Shown: positions 9,708 to 17,754 of the stretch, piece after piece
Layout: each line of letters opens with the position of its first letter
Numbering within the stretch: position 1 is the stretch's first letter
Source: Natronohydrobacter sp.
GTDB lineage: Bacteria; Pseudomonadota; Alphaproteobacteria; Rhodobacterales; Rhodobacteraceae
Reading direction: 5' to 3'
DNA length: 64,000 nt
Assembly (NCBI GenBank): GCA_007125005.1
Contig: SLDY01000016.1
Coordinates: 22,579 to 86,578 of the forward strand
The notes under the pieces: model-generated
Databases searched by the model: none
What the model was told of the DNA's origin: nothing
The model's input: the letters and a program-made list of their open reading frames with translations, nothing else
Position numbers and translations under genes: made by a program

Positions 9708-10463
9708 TCATTTGCTCAGGCTTGCGCTCTCATGCAGCACGAGATTGCGCAATTTCCGCAAGGCGCGAAACTCACTGCGTTTCTTGTCGCGAATCACATG
9801 CCACCAGATCACAGGTGCTGCGAGCGCCTCAAGCCAGCCGAGTTTACGCGCCAGTTCTCGCGCTTTTTGCCAGACCTGAGCTTCCCCCTGACTGCGATAC
9901 GCCTGCAAAATGACCTCCGCAGCCCTTTGCGTGTCCGTCTCAAAAACCAGCGCGGAATGGAGCAACAACAAAAGATCGCGCGCCTTGTCATGCGTGTTTG
10001 CATCAAGCTTCGCGCCCGCTTCGAGATCGAGAAATGTTACGCGTGCGCCATCCCAGCAGAGGTCGCGCAATGACGGACGACCGTGCGCAAGACCTTTGCG
10101 GTGAAGCTCTGCCAATGTTTGACCTGCGCTGTGCAAGCCTTGCTGTGCCGCCTCACCTTCTATCAGAAAGCGATGCAACGGCCTGCCGTGATCAGCCAGA
10201 ACGATACGCTTTTCATCTTGCGTCAGAACCTTGGGAACCGCTGCCCCGCGCGCCAGAAAAGCCGTCAGCAAGGACTTCTCGCGCTCGAAGGCTTTAAGCG
10301 GATCTCCTTTCTGCAACCGCCAGCGCCAGTTGGCATGAGTTTCCGCCATTTTGACATAGTAATTCCTGCCATCGACGCAGAGCTTCGAGACGCGCTGTAC
10401 GGGAAGGGCCCGCGCAGCCTTGAGCAACCTGTCGCTGACTTGGTCGTGGCTCTGGACTGTCAT
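9708..10463 (-). CDS. Kinase-fold protein, Bud32/InaA-like, atypical catalytic loop
   Basis: Cytoplasmic 251-residue protein with a small-kinase outline: a candidate ATP lysine K38 in YYVKMAE, a conserved Glu in the FEREKSLLTAFLARG helix, and a loop LAHGRPSLRDLCWDG followed by FLDLEAG where kinases have the catalytic and metal-binding segments. The usual HGD is HGR here (R129) and the later Asn position is Asp (D134), so catalysis would be unusual or absent. Families with this fold include lipopolysaccharide Kdo kinases and Bud32/RIO kinases; I cannot say which substrate applies. It is convergent with katG and divergent from crcB. Confidence 0.6.
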   Translation of the reverse strand: MTVQSHDQVSDRLLKAARALPVQRVSKLCVDGRNYYVKMAETHANWRWRLQKGDPLKAFEREKSLLTAFLARGAAVPKVLTQDEKRIVLADHGRPLHRFLIEGEAAQQGLHSAGQTLAELHRKGLAHGRPSLRDLCWDGARVTFLDLEAGAKLDANTHDKARDLLLLLHSALVFETDTQRAAEVILQAYRSQGEAQVWQKARELARKLGWLEALAAPVIWWHVIRDKKRSEFRALRKLRNLVLHESASLSK

Positions 10464-10611
10464 GCAGCTGGCTCTTGTGTCGTGAATATGAAACCGAAAC
10501 GTTACGCGAGTGTCACACTACGACAGCAGAGTGCAGCAATCCAGTGACATTCCTCGACGGTTGCGTGTGTTTCGGGATGCAGATGTTTGGTTTTGGCACT
10601 AGACCGGAGCC

Positions 10612-11022
10612 ATGGAGAGCACAATCGGACAGTTCCTCGTGATCTGCCTTGGAGGAGGTATCGGCAGTATGGTCCGGGCTGCGATGTCGGCGCGCCTAAC
10701 AGCCTTGATGCCCGCCGCCGGGGCCGTCTTCCTGATCAACGCATGTGGCAGCTTTGTGATCGGCGCGGCTTTGGGAGTGGTTTTGACGTCCGTACAGGGT
10801 ATCAATAGCGGCGCGGCTCTACCTCTGTGGTTTCAGATCTTTGCCATCGGAATTCTCGGTGGCTTCACCACAGTTTCTACATTCGCGCTGCAAATACATG
10901 AACTGTGGCAGCGCGCAGAGCGCCGTACCGCTGTCGCAGTTGCACTGGGATCGGTCATTCTATGCCCAGCTCTGGCCGCGACTGGCCTGATCACTGTTCT
11001 GGCCATCGGGGGGGCGTTGTGA
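10612..11022 (+). CDS. crcB: Fluoride channel CrcB/Fluc, first copy
   Basis: Small membrane protein of 136 residues with four helices, forming dual-topology fluoride channels. Family marks are GGGIGSMVRAAMSARL, INACGSFVIGA and GILGGFTTVSTFALQ. It sits directly before a second crcB with a one-base stop/start overlap, so the two are co-translated and may form a heterodimer, as is known for paired Fluc genes. A sign of this is that copy 1 has VSTF where copy 2 has FSLF. I looked upstream (10464-10611) for the fluoride riboswitch core and did not see it. Confidence 0.88.
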   Translation: MESTIGQFLVICLGGGIGSMVRAAMSARLTALMPAAGAVFLINACGSFVIGAALGVVLTSVQGINSGAALPLWFQIFAIGILGGFTTVSTFALQIHELWQRAERRTAVAVALGSVILCPALAATGLITVLAIGGAL

Positions 11023-11423
11023 TGCGGAGCGTCAAAACCCTGTCTGCCGTGGGTCTGGGAGGAGCCATTGGTACTGGAACGCGCTTCGCGCTCAGTCTGT
11101 TCGCACTACGTTACGATCCGCAAATCGCAGTTCTCGCAACACTTGCGGCAAACACATTAGGGGCTGCATTGATCGGCTTTCTTGCAACGCGGGACTTGAG
11201 TGCAATGAAAAGCGCACTGTGGATGACTGGATTCTGCGGGGGCTTCACGACGTTTTCGTTGTTCTCGCTGGAGATCCTGCTGCTGCTCGAGACCAACCCT
11301 GCGCTGGCTATTACCTATGCCGCTTTGTCGCTCGTCTTGTGGCTCATGGCCGTATGGGCTGGCTTTTCCGTGGGGCGGCGGGGCAGAAGTGCCCGCTCAG
11401 GGTCCCCACCCACCCACCCGTGA
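11022..11423 (+). CDS. crcB: Fluoride channel CrcB/Fluc, second copy
   Basis: Second four-helix Fluc subunit, 133 residues. It carries GGAIGTGTRFALSL, LAANTLGAALIGFLA and GFCGGFTTFSLFSLE. The start is ATG 11022, sharing a base with the stop of copy 1; the long N-terminal part of the track ORF is copy 1 in another frame. The C-terminus is a short basic, proline-rich tail. The stop codon lies inside a 7-bp stem-loop. Paired crcB genes normally encode opposite-facing halves of one channel, which is the likely role here, in the inner membrane. Confidence 0.86.
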   Translation: MRSVKTLSAVGLGGAIGTGTRFALSLFALRYDPQIAVLATLAANTLGAALIGFLATRDLSAMKSALWMTGFCGGFTTFSLFSLEILLLLETNPALAITYAALSLVLWLMAVWAGFSVGRRGRSARSGSPPTHP

Positions 11424-11459
11424 CCCTTCACGGGCGCTTGCCCGGGCAGTCGCCCGGGC
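11417..11459. terminator. Tandem hairpins between convergent crcB and fabI
   Basis: Two stem-loops: CCCGTGA/TCACGGG with a 4-base loop (11417-11434) and two copies of the self-complementary octamer GCCCGGGC separated by AGTC (11440-11459). They lie between converging genes and could act in both directions, but neither has a T-run. Confidence 0.5.
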
Positions 11460-11481
11460 TGGGACAGGGTGCGGGACAGGC

Positions 11482-12270
11482 TTAGATATTATCAACCTGC
11501 GGCATGCCCATGACGTGATAGCCGCCATCGACATGGATGATTTCGCCGGTTGTATGGGCGCCAAGGTCTGATGCGAGGAAGACAGCGGTTCCGCCGACGC
11601 TCTCAAGCGATGCATTGCTGCGCAGCGGCGCATTGGCTTCGGCATGGCGGAAGGTCTTGCGCGCCCCGCCGATGGCAGCACCCGCGAGGGTTTTCATCGG
11701 TCCGGGGCTGATTGCGTTCACGCGGATGCCCTCCGGGCCGAGGTCATTCGCGAGATAGCGCACCGAGGATTCGAGCGCGGCCTTGGCCACGCCCATCACG
11801 TTATAAAATGGTGTGACAGTGTTGGAGCCTTGAAAGGTGAGGGTAAGAAGACAACCGCCATCGGGCATGAGTTCCGAGGCGCGGCGGCCAAGATCAATGA
11901 AACTATAGCAGCTGATCTCCAGCGAGCGCGCGAAATTCGCGCGGCTGGTGTCACGGAAGCGCCCGGTCAGTTCTGCCTTGTCGGAAAAGGCGATGGCATG
12001 GACAAGGAAATCCATTTTGCCCCAATGCGATTTCAGCTCTGCGAAGGCCGCATCGAGTGAGGTCTCATCGGTCACATCCACATCGAGCAGGATGTCTGAA
12101 CCAAGCGAGGCCGCAAGGGGTTCGACCCGTTTGCCAAAGGCCTCGCCCTGAAAGCTGAAGGCGAGTTCCGCACCCTGATCGGCCAGAGCTTTCGCAATGC
12201 CCCATGCGATGGAGCGTTCGTTCGCAACCCCCATAACCAGCCCGCGTTTACCTGTCATCAAGCCAGCCAT
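11482..12270 (-). CDS. fabI: Enoyl-[acyl-carrier-protein] reductase (NADH)
   Basis: Short-chain reductase that performs the last step of each fatty-acid elongation cycle, 262 residues. The cofactor segment is GVANERSIAWGIAKALA. The catalytic Tyr-x6-Lys pair is Y156 and K163 in PFYNVMGVAKAALE. The other tyrosine that E. coli FabI has at position 146 is phenylalanine here (LTLTFQGSN), a real departure from the classic active site. The C-terminal GEIIHVDGGYHVMGM is typical. It follows fabB by ten bases, so the two form an operon. GGAGAG precedes the start. It is the likely triclosan-type target, with altered pocket residues. Confidence 0.92.
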   Translation of the reverse strand: MAGLMTGKRGLVMGVANERSIAWGIAKALADQGAELAFSFQGEAFGKRVEPLAASLGSDILLDVDVTDETSLDAAFAELKSHWGKMDFLVHAIAFSDKAELTGRFRDTSRANFARSLEISCYSFIDLGRRASELMPDGGCLLTLTFQGSNTVTPFYNVMGVAKAALESSVRYLANDLGPEGIRVNAISPGPMKTLAGAAIGGARKTFRHAEANAPLRSNASLESVGGTAVFLASDLGAHTTGEIIHVDGGYHVMGMPQVDNI

Positions 12271-12280
12271 GTCGCTCTCC

Positions 12281-13510
12281 TCAGTCGCGATAGGAACTCA
12301 TCACGAGCGTCGCATTGGTGCCGCCAAAGCCGAAGCTGTTGGACAGGACCGAGTCCAGTTCGATATTCTCGACGAGGCTGGTGGCGATCTCGCCCTCGCG
12401 AATGCCTGGATCAAGCTCGGTGACATTGGCAGAGGCCGTTATGAAACTGCCTTGCATCATCAGCAGCGAATAGATTGCCTCCTGTACGCCGGTTGCCCCG
12501 AGGCTGTGGCCGGTTAGGGACTTGGTCGAGGAGATGGAGGGCACATTGCCTTCGCCCCAGATGCGGCGGATCGCTTCCACCTCGGTCACATCGCCTGCTG
12601 GGGTTGAAGTGCCATGCGCGTTTATATAGCTGATCTTTCGCCCTTCGGGCAGGGTCTGCAACGCAAGCAGCATCGAGCGTTCGCCACCCTCGCCGGAAGG
12701 GGCGACCATGTCATGGCCATCTGAGGTCGCTCCATAGCCTGTGATCTCGGCATAGATTTTCGCGCCGCGTGCTTTTGCGTGCTCCAACTCTTCAAGCACC
12801 AGCATGCCCCCACCGCCACCGATTACAAACCCGTCGCGGGTGGCATCGAACGCGCGCGCAGCGGTCTCGGGCGTGTCATTGTATTTCGAAGACATCGCGC
12901 CCATCGCGTCAAAGAGGCAGGAGAGTGTCCAGTCAAGCTCCTCCCCGCCGCCGGCGAAGATGATATCCTGTTTGCCCATCTGGATCAGTTCGGCGGCATT
13001 GCCGATGCAATGCGCCGACGTGGAGCAGGCCGAGGTGATCGAGTAATTCACACCCTTGATCCTGAAGGGCGTCGCAAGGCAGGCGGAATTAGTTGAAGAC
13101 ATGCAGCGTGTGACCATGAAGGGCCCCATCCGCTTTGGGCTGCCCTTCTCGACCACGATCTTGTGCGCCTGAAACAGGTTTGAGGTGGATGGCCCACCTG
13201 AGCCTGTGATCAGCCCAGTGCGTGGGTTTGAGACATCGCTCTCCTCCAGCCCGGCATCGGCGATTGCCTGTTCCATCGAGAGGAAGTTATAGGCCGCGCC
13301 TGGCCCCATGAAACGCAGATTGCGCTTGTCGATATGGTCTTCGAGCACGATCTGAGGCTTGCCATGGACCTGGCTGCGAAAGCCATGCTCGGCATATTCG
13401 GGCGCAAAGACAATGCCCGAACGACCTGCGCGGAGGCTTTCGGAAACCTCGGCGGCGGAATTTCCTATGGGCGAGATGATCCCCAGCCCAGTGATGACAA
13501 CACGACGCAT
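12281..13510 (-). CDS. fabB: Beta-ketoacyl-ACP synthase I
   Basis: Condensing enzyme of fatty-acid elongation, needed for the anaerobic unsaturated fatty-acid route with FabA. The catalytic cysteine is C162 in SACSTSAHC and the two histidines are in INAHGTST and [11 protein letters not shown] chose ATG 13510 ([10 protein letters not shown], 409 residues) because a GGGGGG ribosome-binding site precedes it; the track start four codons upstream contains that site. fabI follows directly. The dehydratase/isomerase gene fabA, often the upstream neighbour in this order of bacteria, is not here: gltX occupies that place. Confidence 0.93.
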   Translation of the reverse strand: MRRVVITGLGIISPIGNSAAEVSESLRAGRSGIVFAPEYAEHGFRSQVHGKPQIVLEDHIDKRNLRFMGPGAAYNFLSMEQAIADAGLEESDVSNPRTGLITGSGGPSTSNLFQAHKIVVEKGSPKRMGPFMVTRCMSSTNSACLATPFRIKGVNYSITSACSTSAHCIGNAAELIQMGKQDIIFAGGGEELDWTLSCLFDAMGAMSSKYNDTPETAARAFDATRDGFVIGGGGGMLVLEELEHAKARGAKIYAEITGYGATSDGHDMVAPSGEGGERSMLLALQTLPEGRKISYINAHGTSTPAGDVTEVEAIRRIWGEGNVPSISSTKSLTGHSLGATGVQEAIYSLLMMQGSFITASANVTELDPGIREGEIATSLVENIELDSVLSNSFGFGGTNATLVMSSYRD

Positions 13511-13585
13511 TCTGCCCCCCATTTCATTTGTTCTGTCTGTCTAGGACAGTGCAGGCCGTGGGGCAAGGCCCCGTTGAAAGCCGCT

Positions 13586-14920
13586 TTAGCGGCTGTCAAG
13601 TGCTGGAATGCGCTGCAAGAGCGGCATCAGCGCCGCCATGTCTGGCCCGTGGGCCTGGCCCGTCAGCGCTTTGCGCAGTGGCATGAAAAGCCCTTTGCCT
13701 TTGCGTCCGGTTGCCTCTTTCACCGCTGCAGTCCAGTCCTTCCATGCATCGGGGCCGTAGGGTGGCGGCGGCAGCAATTCCAGCGCCTTTGCCACGAATT
13801 CGGCATCCTCGGGAGCGATCTCGGGGTCAGCGCCATCACGACAAAGCGCCCACCACTCCTGCAGATCGTCGAGCTTCGTGATGTTTTCGCGCGCAACGGT
13901 CCAGAATTGCTCTGCCAATTCTTCGGGCACGCCGAGACGCGCAATTTCATTGGCGACCTCGCCAAAGGGGCGCGCTTGCAGATCAGCGCGAGTGAGCGGC
14001 CACAGGTCTTCTGCATCAAACTTCGTGGGCGCTGCGCCGAACTGACCGAGGTCAAACCCTTCGGTGATCTCTTCGAGCGTCTGGCGCAGTTCCACTGGCT
14101 GGCTGGACCCGAGCCGTGCCATCAGCGACAACAGCGCTGCAGCCGTCACGCCCTGCGCGCGCAGATCGCGCAGCGAGAGCGTGCCCAGCCGCTTTGAAAG
14201 TGCCTCGCCCTGCGCGCCTGTCAGCAAGGAGTGATGCGCGAAGGCAGGTGGCTTGCCGCCAAGCGCCTCGATGATCTGGATCTGGGTCGCGGTATTCGTT
14301 ACATGATCCGAGCCGCGCACGATATGGGTGACGCCCATTTCCATGTCATCGACGACAGAGGCCAGCGTGTAGAGCACCTGACCATCGGCCCGGATCAGCA
14401 CCGGATCGGAGACCGAGGCCGCATCGATCGAGAGCGGGCCGAGAATCCCGTCTTCCCATTCGATCCGGGTCTGGTTCAGCAGGAAACGCCAATAGCCATC
14501 ACGTTGTGCGCGCATCTGTATCCGCGTGGCGTCATCCATCGACAATGCCGCTCGATCATAAACAGGCGGACGGCCCATATTGAGCTGCTTCTTGCGCTTG
14601 AGATCCAATTCGCCCGGTGTCTCGAAGCACTCGTAAAAACGCCCATCCGCGCGCAGCTTTTCTGCGGCTGCCTCGTAGCGGTCCAGCCGTTTCGACTGCT
14701 GCTCGATCCTGTCCCAGCCAAGGCCCAGCCACTCCAGATCCTGCTGGATGGCATCGATATAAATCTGTTTCGAGCGGTCAGCATCAGTATCATCAAGGCG
14801 CAGGATGAACTCCCCACCTGATTTGCGTGCGATCATATAATTGAAGAGCGCCGTGCGCAGATTGCCGATATGAAGATAGCCTGTGGGCGAGGGTGCAAAG
14901 CGAGTAACGATGCGGGACAT
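13586..14920 (-). CDS. gltX: Glutamyl-tRNA synthetase
   Basis: Class I aminoacyl-tRNA synthetase charging tRNA with glutamate. The HIGH motif reads HIGN (residues 17-20 in TGYLHIGNLRTALFN) and the KMSKS loop is EALSKRLG. The true start is ATG 14920 (MSRIVTRFAPS, 444 residues), not 15424; the extra 168 residues on the track are the reverse of the AsmA-like gene. The protein is somewhat short for GluRS. Alphaproteobacteria often have two GltX copies, and the presence of gatC-gatA in this window suggests that one copy also mischarges tRNA-Gln. It is divergent from the AsmA-like gene. Confidence 0.92.
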   Translation of the reverse strand: MSRIVTRFAPSPTGYLHIGNLRTALFNYMIARKSGGEFILRLDDTDADRSKQIYIDAIQQDLEWLGLGWDRIEQQSKRLDRYEAAAEKLRADGRFYECFETPGELDLKRKKQLNMGRPPVYDRAALSMDDATRIQMRAQRDGYWRFLLNQTRIEWEDGILGPLSIDAASVSDPVLIRADGQVLYTLASVVDDMEMGVTHIVRGSDHVTNTATQIQIIEALGGKPPAFAHHSLLTGAQGEALSKRLGTLSLRDLRAQGVTAAALLSLMARLGSSQPVELRQTLEEITEGFDLGQFGAAPTKFDAEDLWPLTRADLQARPFGEVANEIARLGVPEELAEQFWTVARENITKLDDLQEWWALCRDGADPEIAPEDAEFVAKALELLPPPPYGPDAWKDWTAAVKEATGRKGKGLFMPLRKALTGQAHGPDMAALMPLLQRIPALDSR

Positions 14921-15085
14921 TAGCGCGACCTTTCGGAAAACACCGCTCTCCTCTTTCACATGCCCCGCTGCAGTGCAAGCCTTGGTCACATTTACGCAGG
15001 CACGGTCTGCGAGCAGTTTTTCGTCAAGACAGAAAGCTGAAGGAGCGTTAGACTCGTGTCGGCAGGTATTGGTTCTGGGGGGAAT

Positions 15086-17050
15086 ATGCGTCTGATCAAA
15101 GCCTTGATCGCAATGGTGTTGGGTCTGGTCGTGCTGATTTTTGTGGCACTGTTGCTCATACCCACGGAGCGGATCGCGAATATCGCCGCGCAGCAATTCC
15201 AGAGCGCGACCGGGCGAAGCCTGCATTTTGGCGGAGATTTGCGACCGAGCTTCTACCCGGTCATCGGGGCTACTGCGCAGAATGTACAGGTCGGTAATCC
15301 TGAATGGGCAGGGAGCGCGCCGATGCTGAACGCTGCGGTAATGGATATCGGCCTTGATGTGATGGCGCTGATCCGTGGCGATATCATTGTCGATCGGGTT
15401 GTGCTGCAAAGCCCGGTGCTGCATCTGATACGCGATGCTGAGGGCCGCGCGAATTGGGATTTCTCGCGTGAGGGTGCGGGCACTGGCGTTGGCTCACAAG
15501 GTCAGCAGCGCGGCTTTTCACTCCCCGAAGCACGGATCGTTGGCGGGGAGTTGCGCCTGCAAGATATGCAGTCAGGGTTGGAACTGGGTATCGACAGCCT
15601 TGATGCAACGCTGCGCCTTCCTGCACTTGCCGGACCGGTTGGTCTGATCGCGCAGGGGCGTATGAACGGACAGCCCTTCCAATTTGACGTGCGTGGCGAG
15701 AATGCCGAGCGCCTGATGTCCGGGGCTGTGACGGGAGTGCAAATCACAGGGCGCGCAGCGGGTGCCTCATTCGATTTTGCGGGCCGCCTCGGCTTGGAGG
15801 ATTTGGCGATTGATGGCCGCCTTGACACGCAGATCCCGGCGTTGCGGCCGCTCATGCAAATGATTGGTCAGAGCGGAGAAGAGATCGCTTCTGACTACTT
15901 GCCTTTGGGGTTGAATGGCCAAGTGACGCGCACTGCCGATGGCAGGCTCTTTGCGCGGGAGACCCAGTTCCGAGCCGGCGGTCTACGCCTTTCAGGGGCA
16001 CTCGATCTGGTGCAGGGGAGCGAGCGCCCGCGTCTGACCGGGCAGCTTGCAGGTGATGTCATCGATATGCGCTCTGCGGGTGGCACGAGGGGCGGGCAGG
16101 CTGCGCCAGGATGGTCGCGAGAGACCATTGACGCGAGCGGTTTGGGGCTAATCGACGCTGATATTTCGCTGACACTGGCCGGGGTGCGCACGGATCTCAC
16201 CACTCTGGGACGGACACGACTTGGCATTGCGATTGATCGTGCCCGAGCGGTGCTGGAGTTACGTGAAGTTGCGATGTTCGGGGGGCAACTGGCCGGTGAA
16301 TTTGTAATGAACAACCGGTCGGGGCTTTCGGTGGGCGGCAATTTGCGCCTGCGCGGGATAGACCTGTTGCCGCTTCTGACCGAGCTTGCCGAGTATCGCC
16401 GATTGCAGGGCCTTGCCAATCTGGATCTGCAATTCCTTGGAGTTGGGAACACGATTCATGACATCATGAATTCGCTGCGCGGTGAGGGTGCTCTTGCCTT
16501 ATCGCAGGGTGAGATCATTGGTTTCGATCTGGCGGGGATGCTGCGCAACTTGGACATGTCCTACATGGGGGAGGGCAATCGGACCGTTTATCAGTCGATT
16601 AATGGCACATTCTCGATATCAGATGGCATTTTGCGCAACGAGGATCTGCGTCTTGAAGCCTCGCGCGTTTCGGTGTCAGGGCGAGGCTCGGTCGGGATCG
16701 GGCCGCGTAATCTCGATTTCAGGCTGGTCCCAACGGCATTGCGCGGCGAGGGTGAAGAGGTATTGCGGGTGCCGCTGATGATCACCGGCCCGTGGGCAGA
16801 ACCGCGCTTCCGGCTGGATCTGGAAGCACTGGCGCGCGAGCAGTTGCGCATGGAGCAGGAACGCATTGAAGATATCGCACGTGAGGAGGCGCGACGGCTC
16901 GAAGAACGCGCGCGCGCCGAAGCGGAGCGTCGTTTGCAACAGGAACTGGGGGTGGAACGTCAGGAGGGTGAACGGATCGAGGATACGCTACGGCGCGGGC
17001 TGGAGGATGAGGTCGGACGACGCTTGCGCGGGTTGTTGGGTGGGAATTGA
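15086..17050 (+). CDS. AsmA family envelope protein
   Basis: 654-residue envelope protein with one N-terminal membrane helix (LIAMVLGLVVLIFVALLLIPTERIA) and a long periplasmic beta-rich AsmA body; the C-terminal AsmA_2 core covers roughly residues 360-570. The last 80 residues are a highly charged Glu/Arg helix (EEARRLEERARAEAERRL), probably coiled coil. AsmA proteins are bridge-like factors thought to move phospholipid or assist outer-membrane assembly; the precise role here is inference. ATG 15086 has GGGGGGA just upstream, so it is preferred to the GTG at 15056. Confidence 0.85.
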   Translation: MRLIKALIAMVLGLVVLIFVALLLIPTERIANIAAQQFQSATGRSLHFGGDLRPSFYPVIGATAQNVQVGNPEWAGSAPMLNAAVMDIGLDVMALIRGDIIVDRVVLQSPVLHLIRDAEGRANWDFSREGAGTGVGSQGQQRGFSLPEARIVGGELRLQDMQSGLELGIDSLDATLRLPALAGPVGLIAQGRMNGQPFQFDVRGENAERLMSGAVTGVQITGRAAGASFDFAGRLGLEDLAIDGRLDTQIPALRPLMQMIGQSGEEIASDYLPLGLNGQVTRTADGRLFARETQFRAGGLRLSGALDLVQGSERPRLTGQLAGDVIDMRSAGGTRGGQAAPGWSRETIDASGLGLIDADISLTLAGVRTDLTTLGRTRLGIAIDRARAVLELREVAMFGGQLAGEFVMNNRSGLSVGGNLRLRGIDLLPLLTELAEYRRLQGLANLDLQFLGVGNTIHDIMNSLRGEGALALSQGEIIGFDLAGMLRNLDMSYMGEGNRTVYQSINGTFSISDGILRNEDLRLEASRVSVSGRGSVGIGPRNLDFRLVPTALRGEGEEVLRVPLMITGPWAEPRFRLDLEALAREQLRMEQERIEDIAREEARRLEERARAEAERRLQQELGVERQEGERIEDTLRRGLEDEVGRRLRGLLGGN

Positions 17051-17052
17051 TA

Positions 17053-17092
17053 CTTGCGCTCAGCGAGATTTCCTTGCGCTCAGCGAGATTTC
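17053..17092. repeat. Perfect 20-bp tandem duplication
   Basis: CTTGCGCTCAGCGAGATTTC occurs twice in direct succession between the AsmA-like gene and the small minus-strand gene. The second copy contains the stop codon and final codons of the small gene; the first copy is a duplicate of that end lying outside it. Confidence 0.95.
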
Positions 17093-17262
17093 GGCCCGGC
17101 CAGAAACCAGATGATCAAACCGATAAGCGGGAAGATCAGGACCAGCAGGATCCATAATACCTTCTGGCCCTGTGTCGCGCCGGAATTCAGGATCGATACC
17201 GCCGCCCAGATCACCACCGCCAGATGCAGGATGCCAAGGATACCAGAATAATCCGCGTTCAT
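17080..17262 (-). CDS. Small PLDc_N-type membrane protein
   Basis: 60-residue inner-membrane protein with two helices (ILGILHLAVVIWAAVSIL and KVLWILLVLIFPLIGLIIWFL). The pattern W-I-L-L-V-L-I-F-P-L-I-G-L-I-I-W matches the phospholipase D-nuclease N-terminal domain (PLDc_N) that is common in short stand-alone proteins. No enzymatic function should be assumed, since the nuclease part is absent. Its last codons lie within a tandem 20-bp repeat. It is convergent with the AsmA-like gene. Confidence 0.75.
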   Translation of the reverse strand: MNADYSGILGILHLAVVIWAAVSILNSGATQGQKVLWILLVLIFPLIGLIIWFLAGPKSR

Positions 17263-17364
17263 GGTTGGGCCTTGCCTTTACTGTCTTAAGTTGTCTTGAT
17301 TGCGCTCACCTCAACAGTTTCACAATTGCTCCCTGAAGGCAAACACCACATCCTCAGAGGCCCC

Positions 17365-17709
17365 ATGTCCCTGCTACATCTTACTCTCACGACTGACCGT
17401 GCACCTGACGAGACTGCGTGCCCTGATCCCGCGAAACTCCTCAAAGGTGATCCACTCCATGAGACCTGGCTCCATGAGGATCGTGCGCCGCTTTACGCGG
17501 GCGTGTGGCGCTCGAGTCCCGGCAAGTGGCGTGTGAATTATGACGAATGGGAATATTTCCACGTTCTGAGCGGGCGAGGTGTGCTCACCGATGCGCATGG
17601 TCAGACATCTGCACTGGAGCCGGGCGGGCGGCATATCATCCGTCCCGGTTTCAGTGGTAGCTTCGAGGTGACGGAGACCTTGACCAAGGACTTCGTGATC
17701 CTGACCTGA
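17365..17709 (+). CDS. Cupin domain protein (DUF861-like)
   Basis: 114-residue single-domain cupin. The beta-barrel core runs from YAGVWRSSPGKWRVNYDEWEYFHVLSGRG to the LEPGGRHIIRPGFSGSFEV segment, close to the DUF861/EutQ-like cupins. The usual metal-binding histidine cluster is poorly preserved (one Glu-x-x-x-His pattern in EWEYFHV), so metal binding is uncertain. The start at 17365 was chosen for AGAGG upstream; the track start adds 23 unlikely residues. It is 45 bases before murB on the same strand. Function is unknown. Confidence 0.7.
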   Translation: MSLLHLTLTTDRAPDETACPDPAKLLKGDPLHETWLHEDRAPLYAGVWRSSPGKWRVNYDEWEYFHVLSGRGVLTDAHGQTSALEPGGRHIIRPGFSGSFEVTETLTKDFVILT

Positions 17710-17754
17710 TACCCACTCTCGACAAGCCCCCGGCCTTCGCGCTACTCACGCGCC

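Noticed and set aside
10464-10611. Fluoride riboswitch before crcB
   Set aside because: I looked for the conserved core with its pseudoknot arms and did not find it.
13586-15424. 612-residue ORF as a longer GltX
   Set aside because: GluRS starts at MSRIVTRFAPS (ATG 14920). The first 168 residues are antisense to the AsmA-like gene and have no protein character.
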